This document shows positions 45,325 through 53,393 of a DNA stretch of 64,000 nucleotides, piece after piece. The notes beneath the pieces were generated by a model, which did no database searches, was not told where the DNA came from, and was given only the letters and a program-made list of their open reading frames with translations. Numbering within the stretch: the first letter of the stretch is position 1; each line of letters opens with the position of its first letter. A program made the translations under genes and the position numbers. The DNA is from Tianweitania aestuarii (GTDB taxonomy: Bacteria; Pseudomonadota; Alphaproteobacteria; Rhizobiales; Rhizobiaceae): positions 682,001 to 746,000 of the forward strand of contig NZ_JAFMNX010000002.1 in NCBI RefSeq assembly GCF_018457165.1, read 5' to 3'.

Positions 45325-45990
45325 ATGGGTGCTGCATTTCACGCTTCTTCCGGTGCGCTGGCGATGCCATCCACCGTTCAGGATGCGCGGCGCGGTCTCG
45401 TTGAACTCATGCACCAGATCTGCAGCGACATTCGCGCGGATCGTTACATGCTGATCGATCTCACCGCACGCGCCGGAGAAAAAGCGCGGATCGTCGCTTC
45501 CAACTGGATCTATGACGCCATCGATCTCGTCGGGCTCGATCTCATCGTGCGCATGGCCGTGCGCAATCCGGTTGAAGCGCAAGCCCTGCCCCCGACCGTC
45601 GATGCCGAACTTCTCGCCGGCTATGGCCACGTCGATATCATGGGCATTCCCTTGCGCACGGGAAGCAAGCGCTACGCCCTGCTTCTGACCGCAGAAGCGC
45701 CCGGCCGTTTAATGACGCGGGCCGTGGCCAAGGTCGAACTGCTTTGCGGCTACGCCCTGTCCATGCTGGCCGGTAAACTCGGCGCGACGTCGAACAATGA
45801 TCCCCTTACCGAGCGCGAGCGCGAATGCCTGTTCTGGGTTGCCGAAGGCAAGACCACGGAAGAGGTCGGCGTCATCTTGGGCGTGTCCACAAGCACGGCC
45901 AACAGCCATCTCACCAGTTCGATCCAGAAGCTCGGTGCCCGCAATCGCGCTTTGGCGATCGCCACTGCGATCCGGCACGGATTGATCTGA
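45325..45990 (+). CDS. visN: LuxR-type motility regulator VisN
   Basis: This is a 221-residue transcriptional regulator with an N-terminal ligand-binding-like domain (LMHQICSDIRADRYMLIDLT) and a C-terminal LuxR helix-turn-helix (LTERERECLFWVAEGKTTEE, then VSTSTANSHLTSSIQKLGA). With VisR it forms the heterodimer at the top of the rhizobial flagellar cascade, which activates rem. The call rests on a tandem pair of such regulators, in the right size range, next to rem, flaF and flbT. The start is uncertain: TTG at 45283, ATG at 45298, ATG at 45325 and ATG at 45364 are all in frame, and none has an ideally spaced ribosome site. Confidence 0.8.
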   Translation: MGAAFHASSGALAMPSTVQDARRGLVELMHQICSDIRADRYMLIDLTARAGEKARIVASNWIYDAIDLVGLDLIVRMAVRNPVEAQALPPTVDAELLAGYGHVDIMGIPLRTGSKRYALLLTAEAPGRLMTRAVAKVELLCGYALSMLAGKLGATSNNDPLTERERECLFWVAEGKTTEEVGVILGVSTSTANSHLTSSIQKLGARNRALAIATAIRHGLI

Positions 45991-45992
45991 CG

Positions 45993-46718
45993 ATGTTTCT
46001 CGGCTCGTTCCAATCCGGCACCCGCTTTTCCATCGCGACACCGGCTGCCACCGCAGCCTATATGCCGCTCCTGGCAGAACTGCTGGAACTGTCGGAAGAT
46101 CTCGGCGCGTCCGACTTCAGCCTTCTGTCGGTCACATCGGGCCGAACCGGCAAGCTGAGCCCCCTGATGGATTCCGCCTACCCGGATGCCGCAGCGCTCA
46201 GCCAGCAGCTCGTATCGGAAGCGCCAGCGACATTGGTCCGCCATCCGATGTCCTCGACCATCATTTCCTGGTGGGCGGCATCGGATCACCCGGCAGCAAC
46301 GCAGTTCGAGCGTTTGCGCTGGGCCACGCGCACCACGCCGCTCGGCACGTCGCGCGCCGGTCTCGTCATGCCGCTTCACGCCAGATGCGCCGAATATGGC
46401 GTGCTGGTTCTGACCGGTTCAGAATTTCAGGTCGATGACGACCGTCTCGCCAACGCCCATCTGCAGGCGCTCGACCTGTTCGGCCGCCTGATCGCGCTGC
46501 GGGTCAAGGATGCGGACAACCAGCCGAAGCTTTCGGGCCGCGAACTGGACTGCCTGCGTTTGACCGCGGAAGGCCAGACCAGCGAAGAAATCGCGGCCGG
46601 GCTTGGCCTGTCGATCCACACGGCCAACACCTATCTCGGCAACGCCACCCAGAAGCTCGATGCCGTGAACCGCATGCATGCGGTGGCAAAGGCCTTGCGG
46701 CTCGGTTTGATCGACTAG
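45993..46718 (+). CDS. visR: LuxR-type motility regulator VisR
   Basis: This is a 241-residue partner of VisN. The ATG lies two bases after the visN stop, so the pair is co-translated. The N-terminal half (ELLELSEDLGASDFSLLSVT, MSSTIISWW) resembles the autoinducer-binding fold of LuxR proteins, and the C-terminal HTH is LSGRELDCLRLTAEGQTSEE followed by LSIHTANTYLGNATQKL. Known VisNR pairs need each other to activate rem. Whether a ligand binds is unknown. Its stop overlaps the stop of the convergent gene by four bases (CTAG). Confidence 0.82.
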   Translation: MFLGSFQSGTRFSIATPAATAAYMPLLAELLELSEDLGASDFSLLSVTSGRTGKLSPLMDSAYPDAAALSQQLVSEAPATLVRHPMSSTIISWWAASDHPAATQFERLRWATRTTPLGTSRAGLVMPLHARCAEYGVLVLTGSEFQVDDDRLANAHLQALDLFGRLIALRVKDADNQPKLSGRELDCLRLTAEGQTSEEIAAGLGLSIHTANTYLGNATQKLDAVNRMHAVAKALRLGLID

Positions 46719-47167
46719 AGCCTCTGTTCCACCGCAGCAGTCCGCGGCGGTGACTTGCGAATGCGCGCTTGTTCGATCATCGCGGCCAGGTTGCGCGTAT
46801 TTTCATCCGCATCCGGCGTCGGCTGGTCGAAGGACACGTAAGTCACATCGACACCGGCCTGCTCGTCTTCCAGCCTCAACGTGAAGTAAACGGTGGCGCC
46901 GCGCGGTTTGAGCTCAAGATCAAGCTTGATCTTCGGCACCTCGCCCCAGCTCACGACAGCTTCACCGCCATGACCGAGCTTTAGCGTGCCCGGCATGAAA
47001 TAAAGCTCGGCTGCCGATTCCACGATGTCGGCAATCGAAGCAAACTGTTCGAAGCGCAGGAACGCCAGATAATCCGCGACATCGACCATGCGCAATTCAG
47101 CGACAACTTCGCTGATCGCGTTTGCGACGATAATGTTCCGGTCTTCGGACTGATCTTGTCGGTTCAT
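46715..47167 (-). CDS. Conserved hypothetical protein next to visR
   Basis: This 150-residue protein is not one I can name. The start at MNRQDQSEDRNIIVANAISE is preferred over an in-frame start 108 bases upstream, which would add a basic, cysteine-rich stretch unlike the rest. The sequence is a predicted alpha/beta soluble protein with an N-terminal helix (DVADYLAFLRFEQFASIADI), then beta strands (LKLGHGGEAVVSWG, KIKLDLELKPRGATVYFTLR) and an acidic end. No signal, membrane segment or cysteine is present. It lies inside the motility cluster, convergent with visR and divergent from rem, so a role in motility is possible, but nothing in the protein shows it. Confidence 0.7.
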   Translation of the reverse strand: MNRQDQSEDRNIIVANAISEVVAELRMVDVADYLAFLRFEQFASIADIVESAAELYFMPGTLKLGHGGEAVVSWGEVPKIKLDLELKPRGATVYFTLRLEDEQAGVDVTYVSFDQPTPDADENTRNLAAMIEQARIRKSPPRTAAVEQRL

Positions 47168-47611
47168 GATCGCGCAACAACAGGTTTCTTGTTGGTGATG
47201 GTGCGGACGAGAGCCGCGGTCGCTTCGGCTAACTTGCGACGTTGAAAACCTATCCAACGAAACTTGTTTGAGCATGGATCAGGCGCACAAAACGTGGTCG
47301 CGCCCTAGACAGATCTCGCTTGCCTGAAGATTGCCGCGCTTCGTCAGAGATTGTGACTCAAAGGCCACAGATTTCCGAGGCACGGCGGGCGATTCCGGCG
47401 CCATCGGATTGGACCATCCGAATGCAGACGGAAAGCTAAGTGCCTGATTTGGCGTCATTTAAATGGATGATACATCGAAAGGAAACGCCGCGTTAACCAT
47501 TCCGGTTCGGCGACTCCCAAGATCATCCTCATAAGAACTCGTACTGTGCGGGATTCCACGCAGTCGGTACCCCTTGGACAGCTCATGACGGAGCTGATTC
47601 GGGGGCGCACG
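47168..47611. promoter_or_regulatory. Divergent intergenic region upstream of rem
   Basis: This stretch of about 440 bases contains no convincing gene. Notable elements are a 10-base palindrome CATTTAAATG at 47456-47465, a TTAACCAT at 47493-47500 that resembles a CtrA half-site, and an inverted repeat CGGAT/ATCCG near 47405-47420. VisNR-dependent rem promoters are expected here, but I cannot point to a proven site. Confidence 0.35.
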
Positions 47612-48283
47612 ATGATCGTGATTGTTGATGAACGAGACCTGGTTAAGGAAGGGTATCAATCCCTCTTCAACAGGGAAGGAATTGCCAGCGCGGGATTTCG
47701 TTCCGCCGAATTCGGCGACTGGGTGGAAAGCGTCGCACCGTCCGATCTGAAGTCCGTTCGCGCCTTTCTCATCGGCGAATGTGCCGAAGACAAGGTCTCG
47801 CCCCGCGCCATCCGCAGCCGCACGGCGGCTCCCGTAATTGCGCTCAGCGAACATCATTCCCTGGAAAACACGCTCCGCCTGTTTGAGACCGGCGTCGATG
47901 ACGTGATCCGCAAGCCTGTTCATATCCGCGAGATTCTCGCGCGCATCGCCGCCATTCGCCGCCGCGTGCAGGATGATGTGGTGAGCTACACCGAAGTTGG
48001 TCCGATGCGCATCTATACCGATGGCCGCGATCCCGAGATCAACGGCGCCCCCCTGCCCTTGCCGCGCCGCGAACGCCGGATCCTCGAATATCTGGCGAGC
48101 AATCGTGGCCGCCGGGTAACCAAGTCGCAGGTCTTCAATGCGATCTATGGCCTGTTCGACGATGCCGTCGAAGAGAACGTCGTGGAAAGCCACATCTCCA
48201 AGCTGCGCAAGAAGCTGCGCGAGAAGCTCGGCTTCGATCCAATCGAATCCAAGCGCTTCCTCGGCTACCAGTTGATGGCCTGA
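47612..48283 (+). CDS. rem: OmpR-type motility regulator Rem
   Basis: This 223-residue protein matches the Sinorhizobium Rem length exactly when started at [19 protein letters not shown]; an in-frame GTG 66 bases upstream is rejected because the ATG has GGGGG six bases ahead. It has an atypical receiver domain ([20 protein letters not shown]) and a winged-helix output domain ([40 protein letters not shown]). In rhizobia Rem is activated by VisNR and drives middle and late flagellar genes. The two genes after it are flaF and flbT. Confidence 0.9.
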   Translation: MIVIVDERDLVKEGYQSLFNREGIASAGFRSAEFGDWVESVAPSDLKSVRAFLIGECAEDKVSPRAIRSRTAAPVIALSEHHSLENTLRLFETGVDDVIRKPVHIREILARIAAIRRRVQDDVVSYTEVGPMRIYTDGRDPEINGAPLPLPRRERRILEYLASNRGRRVTKSQVFNAIYGLFDDAVEENVVESHISKLRKKLREKLGFDPIESKRFLGYQLMA

Positions 48284-48390
48284 TCAATCGGCCCGATCGA
48301 CAGCCAAGCCATCAGCTTCGCACAAGCGCCTTTCGCCATTGTGGCGGTGGAAGCGCTTGCCGGATCGGCCTGACGCCAGCACGGAAGCCG

Positions 48391-48738
48391 ATGTATCAGT
48401 TCAGCTATGCCGAGATCCAGGCCGACACGATAGCCGACGCGCGAGACCGTGAGCGGCAGCTCCTGGTGCGCTCGATCGAGCTGCTTGGAGATGCACGCGC
48501 CGCAGGTCCCCGATCGCGCCAGGCGGTGGAAGCCGCCTTGTTCATGCATCGCATCTGGACGAGCTTCGTCAGCGATCTCCAGGCCCCCGAAAACTCCACG
48601 CCGAAGGACCTGCGCGATCATCTGATCGCCGTTGGCTCGTGGCTTCTCGCCGAAGCCGAAACGCTGCGGCTGGGACGCTCGGCCGACATAAACGGCCTGA
48701 TCGACGTGTCCACCACTGTCCTGGACGGACTGGAATGA
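48391..48738 (+). CDS. flaF: Flagellar regulator FlaF
   Basis: This is a 115-residue alpha-helical protein of the FlaF family, which aids flagellin production and its export. Family features are the N-terminal MYQFSYAEIQADTIADARDR, the EAALFMHRIWTSFVSDLQAP block and LRDHLIAVGSWLLAEAETLR. It overlaps flbT by four bases (ATGA), the usual flaF-flbT order in alphaproteobacteria. In Caulobacter FlaF activates and FlbT represses flagellin synthesis at the mRNA level. Confidence 0.93.
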   Translation: MYQFSYAEIQADTIADARDRERQLLVRSIELLGDARAAGPRSRQAVEAALFMHRIWTSFVSDLQAPENSTPKDLRDHLIAVGSWLLAEAETLRLGRSADINGLIDVSTTVLDGLE

Positions 48739-49169
48739 AAAGCCGCTTGAAGATCGCGCTGAAGCCCGGCGAAACGATCTATGTCAACGGCGCGGTGATC
48801 AGCGTCGACCGCAAGGTCTCGCTCGAATTTCATAACGACGTGAAGTTCCTCCTGCAAAACCACGTCATGCAGGCCGAAGACGCGACATCGCCGCTGCGCC
48901 GGCTTTATCTTGCCGTTCAAACCATCCTGATGAATGCGGAAGCAGCCGATCAATCGCGCAGCCAGCTCGGCGAGATCATGCCCGGTCTGCTCGACACGTT
49001 TCGTGATGGCGACATGCCGGCCAAGCTCGGCGACATCGACCGCATGGTTGCGGCCGGCCAGTTCTATGAGGCGCTGCGCTCGATCCGCAGCCTTTTCCCC
49101 CAAGAAGACGCGCTGCTCGGCCGGGCGCTGGGCGACGGCAACAAGAGAACGCCCGTCGCTGCGGCATAA
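48735..49169 (+). CDS. flbT: Flagellar biosynthesis repressor FlbT
   Basis: This is a 144-residue RNA-binding protein that binds the leader of flagellin mRNA and limits its translation. The start, MKSRLKIALKPGETIYVNGA, overlaps the flaF stop; the FHNDVKFLLQNHVMQAED block and the helical C-terminal half (YEALRSIRSLFPQEDALLG) are typical. It ends at a strong hairpin terminator. No flagellin genes are in the window, so its targets lie elsewhere in the genome. Confidence 0.93.
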   Translation: MKSRLKIALKPGETIYVNGAVISVDRKVSLEFHNDVKFLLQNHVMQAEDATSPLRRLYLAVQTILMNAEAADQSRSQLGEIMPGLLDTFRDGDMPAKLGDIDRMVAAGQFYEALRSIRSLFPQEDALLGRALGDGNKRTPVAAA

Positions 49170-49199
49170 AAAAGCCCGCCATTGGAGGCGGGCTTTTGT
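49168..49199. terminator. Bidirectional hairpin terminator after flbT
   Basis: A 9-base stem AAGCCCGCC/GGCGGGCTT with a 6-base loop is flanked by T-rich sequence on both strands: TTTTG on the plus side and six Ts reading on the minus strand. It can end both flbT and the convergent small secreted-protein gene. Confidence 0.85.
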
Positions 49200-49215
49200 T
49201 TGGGATTGGAGCTGC

Positions 49216-49551
49216 TTACAGTTCCGGGCAACCACGCTCATTGGCAAAGCGCATCGTGATCACGCGGCCGCGGCGCGTCTCGCCTTCAACGGTGACGCTG
49301 CGCGGCGTGACGCGGGTGACTTCGACATCGCGCAAGCCTTCGTCGCGGGCAGCAGCGCGGGCATCACGCTCCGAACAGCCACGGCGCGGCGGACCACGGC
49401 GGTCGCGTTCACGCTCGCGCTCAACCGGGCGTATGCCATTGGGTCCGATCTCCAGCTGGATGCCCTGAGCGGAAGCAATCGACATGCCGCCGCCAAGCGA
49501 ACCAACTGTCACGGCGAGCGCGAGACCCGCAGATGTCAGAACCTTATGCAT
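49216..49551 (-). CDS. Small secreted Arg/Glu-rich protein
   Basis: This 111-residue protein has an N-terminal signal peptide (MHKVLTSAGLALAVTVGSLG, cleavage near ASAQ). The mature part starts IQLEIGPNGIRPVERE, is rich in Arg and Glu, and has two cysteines (in RRGCSER and NERGCPEL) that could form one disulfide. The QLEIGPxG opening is common in small rhizobial exported proteins of unknown function. I assign no role. It shares the bidirectional terminator with flbT. Confidence 0.75.
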   Translation of the reverse strand: MHKVLTSAGLALAVTVGSLGGGMSIASAQGIQLEIGPNGIRPVERERERDRRGPPRRGCSERDARAAARDEGLRDVEVTRVTPRSVTVEGETRRGRVITMRFANERGCPEL

Positions 49552-49765
49552 CGTTTTCTCCTTGGCGACCTCGGTCGCTCCTTGTTCATCGTGGCAATAA
49601 TTCTTCAGCTTGAAGACTGTTCCCGAACATTATTTGCCGATGCTGGAAAAGGCGCGCGCCTTAACTTGCAGCGGTGCAAGATCCGAATTGTCACGTTGAC
49701 GTAAACGGAAGCCCTTCATACATCTCGGCAGGGCGAAGAATGACCCACCTTATGAGGAGAGAACG

Positions 49766-50047
49766 ATGACCCTGCAGGAAATCGCAGCCGAGCTGCAAAC
49801 CCGTGTTGCCGATTCCGATTTCGACAAGTCGGTGAAGTTCGTGATGAACGACGAAGGTGTGATCGTGCTCGATGGCAAGCAGGTGTCCACCGAGGATGCG
49901 CCGACCGATTGCACCATCACCGTGGCGCGTTCGGACTTCGAGGATCTGGTTGCCGGCAACCTCAGCCCGACCGCTGCCTTCATGTCCGGCAAGCTCAAGG
50001 TGGAAGGCGACATGTCCGCCGCCATGGCGCTGAGCCAGCTGCTTTAA
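49766..50047 (+). CDS. SCP2 sterol-binding domain protein
   Basis: This 93-residue single SCP2 domain protein is a small lipid- or CoA-ester-binding fold. The pattern DSDFDKSVKFVMNDEGVIVL, DCTITVARSDFEDLVAGNLS and AFMSGKLKVEGDMSAAM, including the conserved phenylalanine and the MSGKLKVEGD block, is typical. Bacterial stand-alone members probably bind acyl chains. GAGGAGAG lies ahead of the ATG. It stands apart but close to the enoyl reductase-like gene downstream. Confidence 0.9.
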   Translation: MTLQEIAAELQTRVADSDFDKSVKFVMNDEGVIVLDGKQVSTEDAPTDCTITVARSDFEDLVAGNLSPTAAFMSGKLKVEGDMSAAMALSQLL

Positions 50048-50228
50048 GCACGATCATGCGACCTGCGAGGCTCTCCTGCAGGTCGCCCTCTCAAAACGAG
50101 GACCGGCTGTTCAGCGGCCCGTCCTCCTCGGCCTGAAGCGGATCGCATCACGCTTCGGAACCATTCGGCAGCCACCTCGTCTGTGGAGGAGAGTGCTTTC
50201 TTCAAAGCCACCAACACAGGAGCCCGCC

Positions 50229-51209
50229 ATGAAAAGCGCCGTTTACAAGCAGTTCGGAACACCGCAAGAGGTGCTGACCAGCCAAAACAGCGATCAGCCG
50301 AAGCCGGGAGCCGGCCAAGTTCTCGTGCGCATGCTGTTGTCGCCCGTGCACAACCACGACCTCATGACCATTGCCGGCCAATACGGCATCAAGCCTGAGC
50401 TTCCAGCCATTCCCGGAACGGAAGCCGTCGGCATCGTGGAAGCGCTTGGCGAGGGCGTGACAAACCTGAAGGTCGGCCAGCGTGTTGCGGGCGGCGCAAC
50501 CGCGACATGGGCGGAGTATTATCTGGCCGATGCATCCCGGTCCGTTCCCGTGCCCGATACGGTCGACAACGAAACGGCGTGCCAGCTGGTCGCCATGCCG
50601 CTTTCGGCCAAGATGCTCTTGGAAACGCTGAACCTGCCATCCGGTGAATGGGTGGTGCAGAATGCGGCCAATGGGGCCGTCGGCAAGATGATGGCGCAAT
50701 TCGGCGCCGAGCGCGGCGTCAAGGTTCTCGGGCTGGTTCGCCGGCAGGCGGCAATCGACGAGCTGAAGGCTGAAGGCATCGAAAACGTCGTGGCGACCGA
50801 CGAAAACGGCTGGCAGGACAAGGCAAAAGCGATGGTTGGCGACGCGAAAGTATTGCGCGCGATCGACTCGCTCGGCGGTGATGGGCCGTCACAGGTGTTG
50901 AGCGTGGCGTCCGACGGTGCCGAGCTGGTCAGCTTCGGCGCCATGACGCAGCAGCCGCTGAAGATCGCGGCCGGCGACCTCCTGTTTCGCGGCATCACCG
51001 TCAAAGGTTTCTGGGGCGCGAAGCCACCGGTGAAGCCGGAACGCATCGCTGAGCTCCTGGGCGAACTCGTCAGGGACGCCGCCTCGGGCAAGCTGAAGCT
51101 GCCGGTCGAAGCCGTTTATCCGATCGAAGACATCGCCAAGGCAGTGAGTGCCAGCGGCGAACCCGGCCGCAAGGGCAAGATCGCCATCAAGGGCGCCAGC
51201 GTGCAGTAA
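50229..51209 (+). CDS. MECR-like zinc-free enoyl reductase / quinone oxidoreductase
   Basis: This is a 326-residue medium-chain dehydrogenase/reductase without structural zinc cysteines. The start MKSAVYKQFGTPQEVL has AGGAG ahead; in-frame codons upstream are unlikely. The pattern resembles mitochondrial 2-enoyl thioester reductase: PVHNHDLMTIAGQYG, PGTEAVGIVEALGEGVTNL, WVVQNAANGAVGKMMAQ for the NADP-binding region. Family members reduce trans-2-enoyl thioesters with NADPH; NADPH:quinone oxidoreductase is the alternative. The SCP2 gene is upstream on the same strand. Confidence 0.85.
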   Translation: MKSAVYKQFGTPQEVLTSQNSDQPKPGAGQVLVRMLLSPVHNHDLMTIAGQYGIKPELPAIPGTEAVGIVEALGEGVTNLKVGQRVAGGATATWAEYYLADASRSVPVPDTVDNETACQLVAMPLSAKMLLETLNLPSGEWVVQNAANGAVGKMMAQFGAERGVKVLGLVRRQAAIDELKAEGIENVVATDENGWQDKAKAMVGDAKVLRAIDSLGGDGPSQVLSVASDGAELVSFGAMTQQPLKIAAGDLLFRGITVKGFWGAKPPVKPERIAELLGELVRDAASGKLKLPVEAVYPIEDIAKAVSASGEPGRKGKIAIKGASVQ

Positions 51210-51267
51210 GCCAGGGAAGAGGTTGGTTGAGGGGCCGAAGACAGCCTCGGTTTTCACCAAACTGGAA

Positions 51268-51322
51268 CACCCCTCATCCGACTTCGCTTCGCTCAGCCAC
51301 CTTCTCCCACAGGGGGAGAAGG
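51268..51322. repeat. Rhizobiales-type intergenic repeat, type A
   Basis: This element begins CCCCTCATCCGACTTCGC and ends in the hairpin TTCTCCCACAGGGGGAGAA. Elements of this form occur in large numbers between genes in Hyphomicrobiales. It is one of three different elements packed between the enoyl reductase-like gene and the GNAT gene, probably a mobile-type or extragenic palindromic repeat. Confidence 0.75.
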
Positions 51323-51348
51323 GACAATGCGTTGCATGAGCAAAGTGC

Positions 51349-51388
51349 GTCCTTCTAGGCTCGCTTTGCTCGTACCTCAGGGTGACGA
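51349..51388. repeat. Intergenic repeat, type B
   Basis: A second element, GTCCTTCTAGGCTCGCTTTG continuing to CAGGGTGACG, follows the first. A further piece with CGCACTTCGGGATGATGA at about 51411-51428 may be its other arm. Similar sequences are common extragenic repeats in this order. Confidence 0.6.
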
Positions 51389-51460
51389 AAGTTGTTCAAG
51401 CTCGCCTCGCCCGCACTTCGGGATGATGACGCTTGTGGTTGCCCGCACCCTCTCCGCTTC

Positions 51461-51494
51461 GTCATCCTCGGGCTTGACCCGAGGATCCATGCCT
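51461..51494. repeat. Intergenic palindromic repeat, type C
   Basis: A perfect 9-base stem ATCCTCGGG / CCCGAGGAT with the loop CTTGA (51464-51486) is followed by CCATGCC. This repeat, with GTCATCCTCGGGCTTGACCC, is widespread between genes in Hyphomicrobiales genomes. It lies about forty bases before the end of the GNAT gene. Confidence 0.75.
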
Positions 51495-51528
51495 AAACAA
51501 TTAAGGCAGCGGAACAAGCGCCCGCCCC

Positions 51529-52128
51529 TCACCCCGCCTTGAACAGCGCCTCACTGACCTTGCGGCCGGATGCCTTGAGCGTGCCGGCAGCACCGTCGAG
51601 CCAGCCATCCACCAGCTCCAGCGCCAGAAAGCGGTGACGCTCGTAAGGACCAGGCATGGCAAGCTCGCTTGTCTTGGCGGCGGAAAAGCCGAAGCGCTGA
51701 TAGTATGCGGGATCGCCGACAAGGAGCACGGCGCCGTGGCCGAGCCTTGCAGCTTCCGCGATCGCCTGACGCATCAGGGCAGACCCGATGCCGCCCGACT
51801 TGGCGGTCGGCTCCACGGCCAAAGGTCCAAGCAGAAGCGCCTGACGGCCACCCTCGCCCAGCCGCACATTCCACAAGCGGACCGTGCCGACGAGCACATC
51901 ATCAGCATCACGCGCAACAAGCGCCAGACCTTCGGCAGGCTTGCGGCCACGGCGGATCTTTTCCGACGACTTGCGCCTGCGGCCTGGACCCATGGCGCGG
52001 TCGAGCAGGTTTTCACGCGCAACGACATCGCGCAGGCGCTCGGCGCACAAGATGAAAGCCGGACGGGGGGCAGCAACAGGCGCAAAGGCTTCGGTGGAGG
52101 TGGCGAGATTGAAGGCGTTGGCGTTCAT
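51529..52128 (-). CDS. GNAT N-acetyltransferase downstream of ornithine decarboxylase
   Basis: This is a 199-residue GNAT-fold acyltransferase using acetyl-CoA. The N-terminal 35 residues are variable; the core begins near DVVARENLLDRAMG and shows LLLGPLAVEPTAKSGGIGSA (the acetyl-CoA loop and V-A-P-type strand) and LLVGDPAYYQRFGF, typical of the YhbS-type subfamily. It lies downstream of ornithine decarboxylase on the same strand and may share its transcript. The acceptor substrate is unknown; a polyamine is possible from context. Confidence 0.85.
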   Translation of the reverse strand: MNANAFNLATSTEAFAPVAAPRPAFILCAERLRDVVARENLLDRAMGPGRRRKSSEKIRRGRKPAEGLALVARDADDVLVGTVRLWNVRLGEGGRQALLLGPLAVEPTAKSGGIGSALMRQAIAEAARLGHGAVLLVGDPAYYQRFGFSAAKTSELAMPGPYERHRFLALELVDGWLDGAAGTLKASGRKVSEALFKAG

Positions 52129-52218
52129 GGCATTTCACAAAATAAGAGCGCGCGAAACACCTGGCGCACCGATCCGTTGCAGGATCAGCCGCCGCAGGCA
52201 TGCATTGGGGAGGACTTA

Positions 52219-52241
52219 CAGGCGGGTGATGAACCCGCCTG
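52219..52241 (-). other. Hairpin between ornithine decarboxylase and GNAT genes
   Basis: A perfect 9-base inverted repeat (CAGGCGGGT with ACCCGCCTG) with a 5-base loop follows the ornithine decarboxylase stop by about twenty bases. No U-run follows, so it may stabilise the upstream mRNA or reduce, not stop, readthrough into the GNAT gene. Confidence 0.5.
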
Positions 52242-52259
52242 CCGGACGGTCGAGGTGGC

Positions 52260-53393
52260 TCAGATCACGTAGGATCGGAGCGGCTCGAAGCCGTTGAATG
52301 CCACCGCCGAATAGGTGGTGGTGTAAGCGCCGGTGCCTTCGATCAGCACTTCATCGCCGATCGTCAGCGACAAAGGCAGAGGATACGGCGTCTTTTCGTA
52401 CAGCACATCAGCGCTGTCACAGGTCGGGCCGGCCAGCACGCATGGAGCCACCGTGTCACCGTCGCGCGGGGTCGCGATCGGGTAGCGGATTGCCTCATCC
52501 ATCGTTTCGGCCAAACCGCCGAACTTGCCGATGTCGAGATACACCCAGCGCACGTCATCCGTGTCGGACTTCTTCGAAATCAGAACGACTTCCGACTTGA
52601 TGACGCCTGCATTGCCGACCATGCCGCGACCCGGCTCGATGATGGTTTCCGGGATCTGGTTGCCGAAGTGCTTCGACAGCGACTCGAAGATCGCCTGGCC
52701 ATAGGCCTTCGCGACCGGCACGTCCTTGAGGTAACGGGTCGGAAAACCGCCGCCCATATTGACCATCTTCAGCACGATGCCTTCGCGCGCCAGCTTCTCG
52801 AATACCATCTTGGCATCGCCGAGCGCACGGTCCCATGCCGACAGGTCGCACTGCTGCGAACCGACATGGAAGGACACGCCGTAGGACTCGAGACCGAGCG
52901 ACTTGGCATGACGCAGAACGTCGACGGCCATCGCCGGCACGCAGCCGAACTTGCGCGATAGCGGCCATTCGGCGCCTTCGCCATCGGTCAGCACGCGGCA
53001 GAACACGCGGGAGCCAGGAGCGGCACGCGCGATCTTCTCGACTTCCTCGATGCAATCCACGGCAAACAAGTTGATGCCATGTGCGTAGGCACGCGCGATG
53101 TCGCGCTCCTTCTTGATCGTGTTGCCGAAAGAGATGCGGTCGGGCGTTGCACCGGCGTCGAGCGCCATTTCGACTTCGGCAACCGATGCCGTGTCGAAGG
53201 ACGAGCCGAGCTGAGCCAGAAGGCGCAGAACTTCCGGAGCTGGGTTTGCCTTTACGGCATAGAAGATCTTCGAGTCCGGCAGAGCGCGCTCGAAAGCATG
53301 GAAGTTGTCTTCGATGACGTCGAGGTCGACCACGAGGCAGGGACCGTCTGGACGTCGGGTGGCGAGGAAGTCGATGATGCGCTGAGTAGCCAT
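52260..53393 (-). CDS. odc: Ornithine decarboxylase, fold-type III
   Basis: This 377-residue enzyme of the eukaryotic-like alanine-racemase fold decarboxylates ornithine to putrescine. The start MATQRIIDFLATRRPDGPCL gives the standard length; an ATG twelve bases upstream is less likely because GGAGA sits correctly for the second. The PLP lysine is Lys48 in YAVKANP. HVGSQQ, NMGGGFP and EPGRGMVGNAG are the conserved PLP-binding blocks, and GPTCDSAD holds the C-terminal active-site Cys. A long upstream leader (53394-53720) may control it. Confidence 0.94.
   Translation of the reverse strand: MATQRIIDFLATRRPDGPCLVVDLDVIEDNFHAFERALPDSKIFYAVKANPAPEVLRLLAQLGSSFDTASVAEVEMALDAGATPDRISFGNTIKKERDIARAYAHGINLFAVDCIEEVEKIARAAPGSRVFCRVLTDGEGAEWPLSRKFGCVPAMAVDVLRHAKSLGLESYGVSFHVGSQQCDLSAWDRALGDAKMVFEKLAREGIVLKMVNMGGGFPTRYLKDVPVAKAYGQAIFESLSKHFGNQIPETIIEPGRGMVGNAGVIKSEVVLISKKSDTDDVRWVYLDIGKFGGLAETMDEAIRYPIATPRDGDTVAPCVLAGPTCDSADVLYEKTPYPLPLSLTIGDEVLIEGTGAYTTTYSAVAFNGFEPLRSYVI

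Noticed and set aside
50060-50130. Hairpin-forming sequences after the SCP2 gene as a terminator
   Set aside because: ACCTGC/GCAGGT and GAGGAC/GTCCTC inverted repeats exist but without U-runs and with mismatches; not strong enough to list.
52219-52241. Rho-independent terminator after ornithine decarboxylase
   Set aside because: The hairpin is perfect but no U-run follows on the minus strand.
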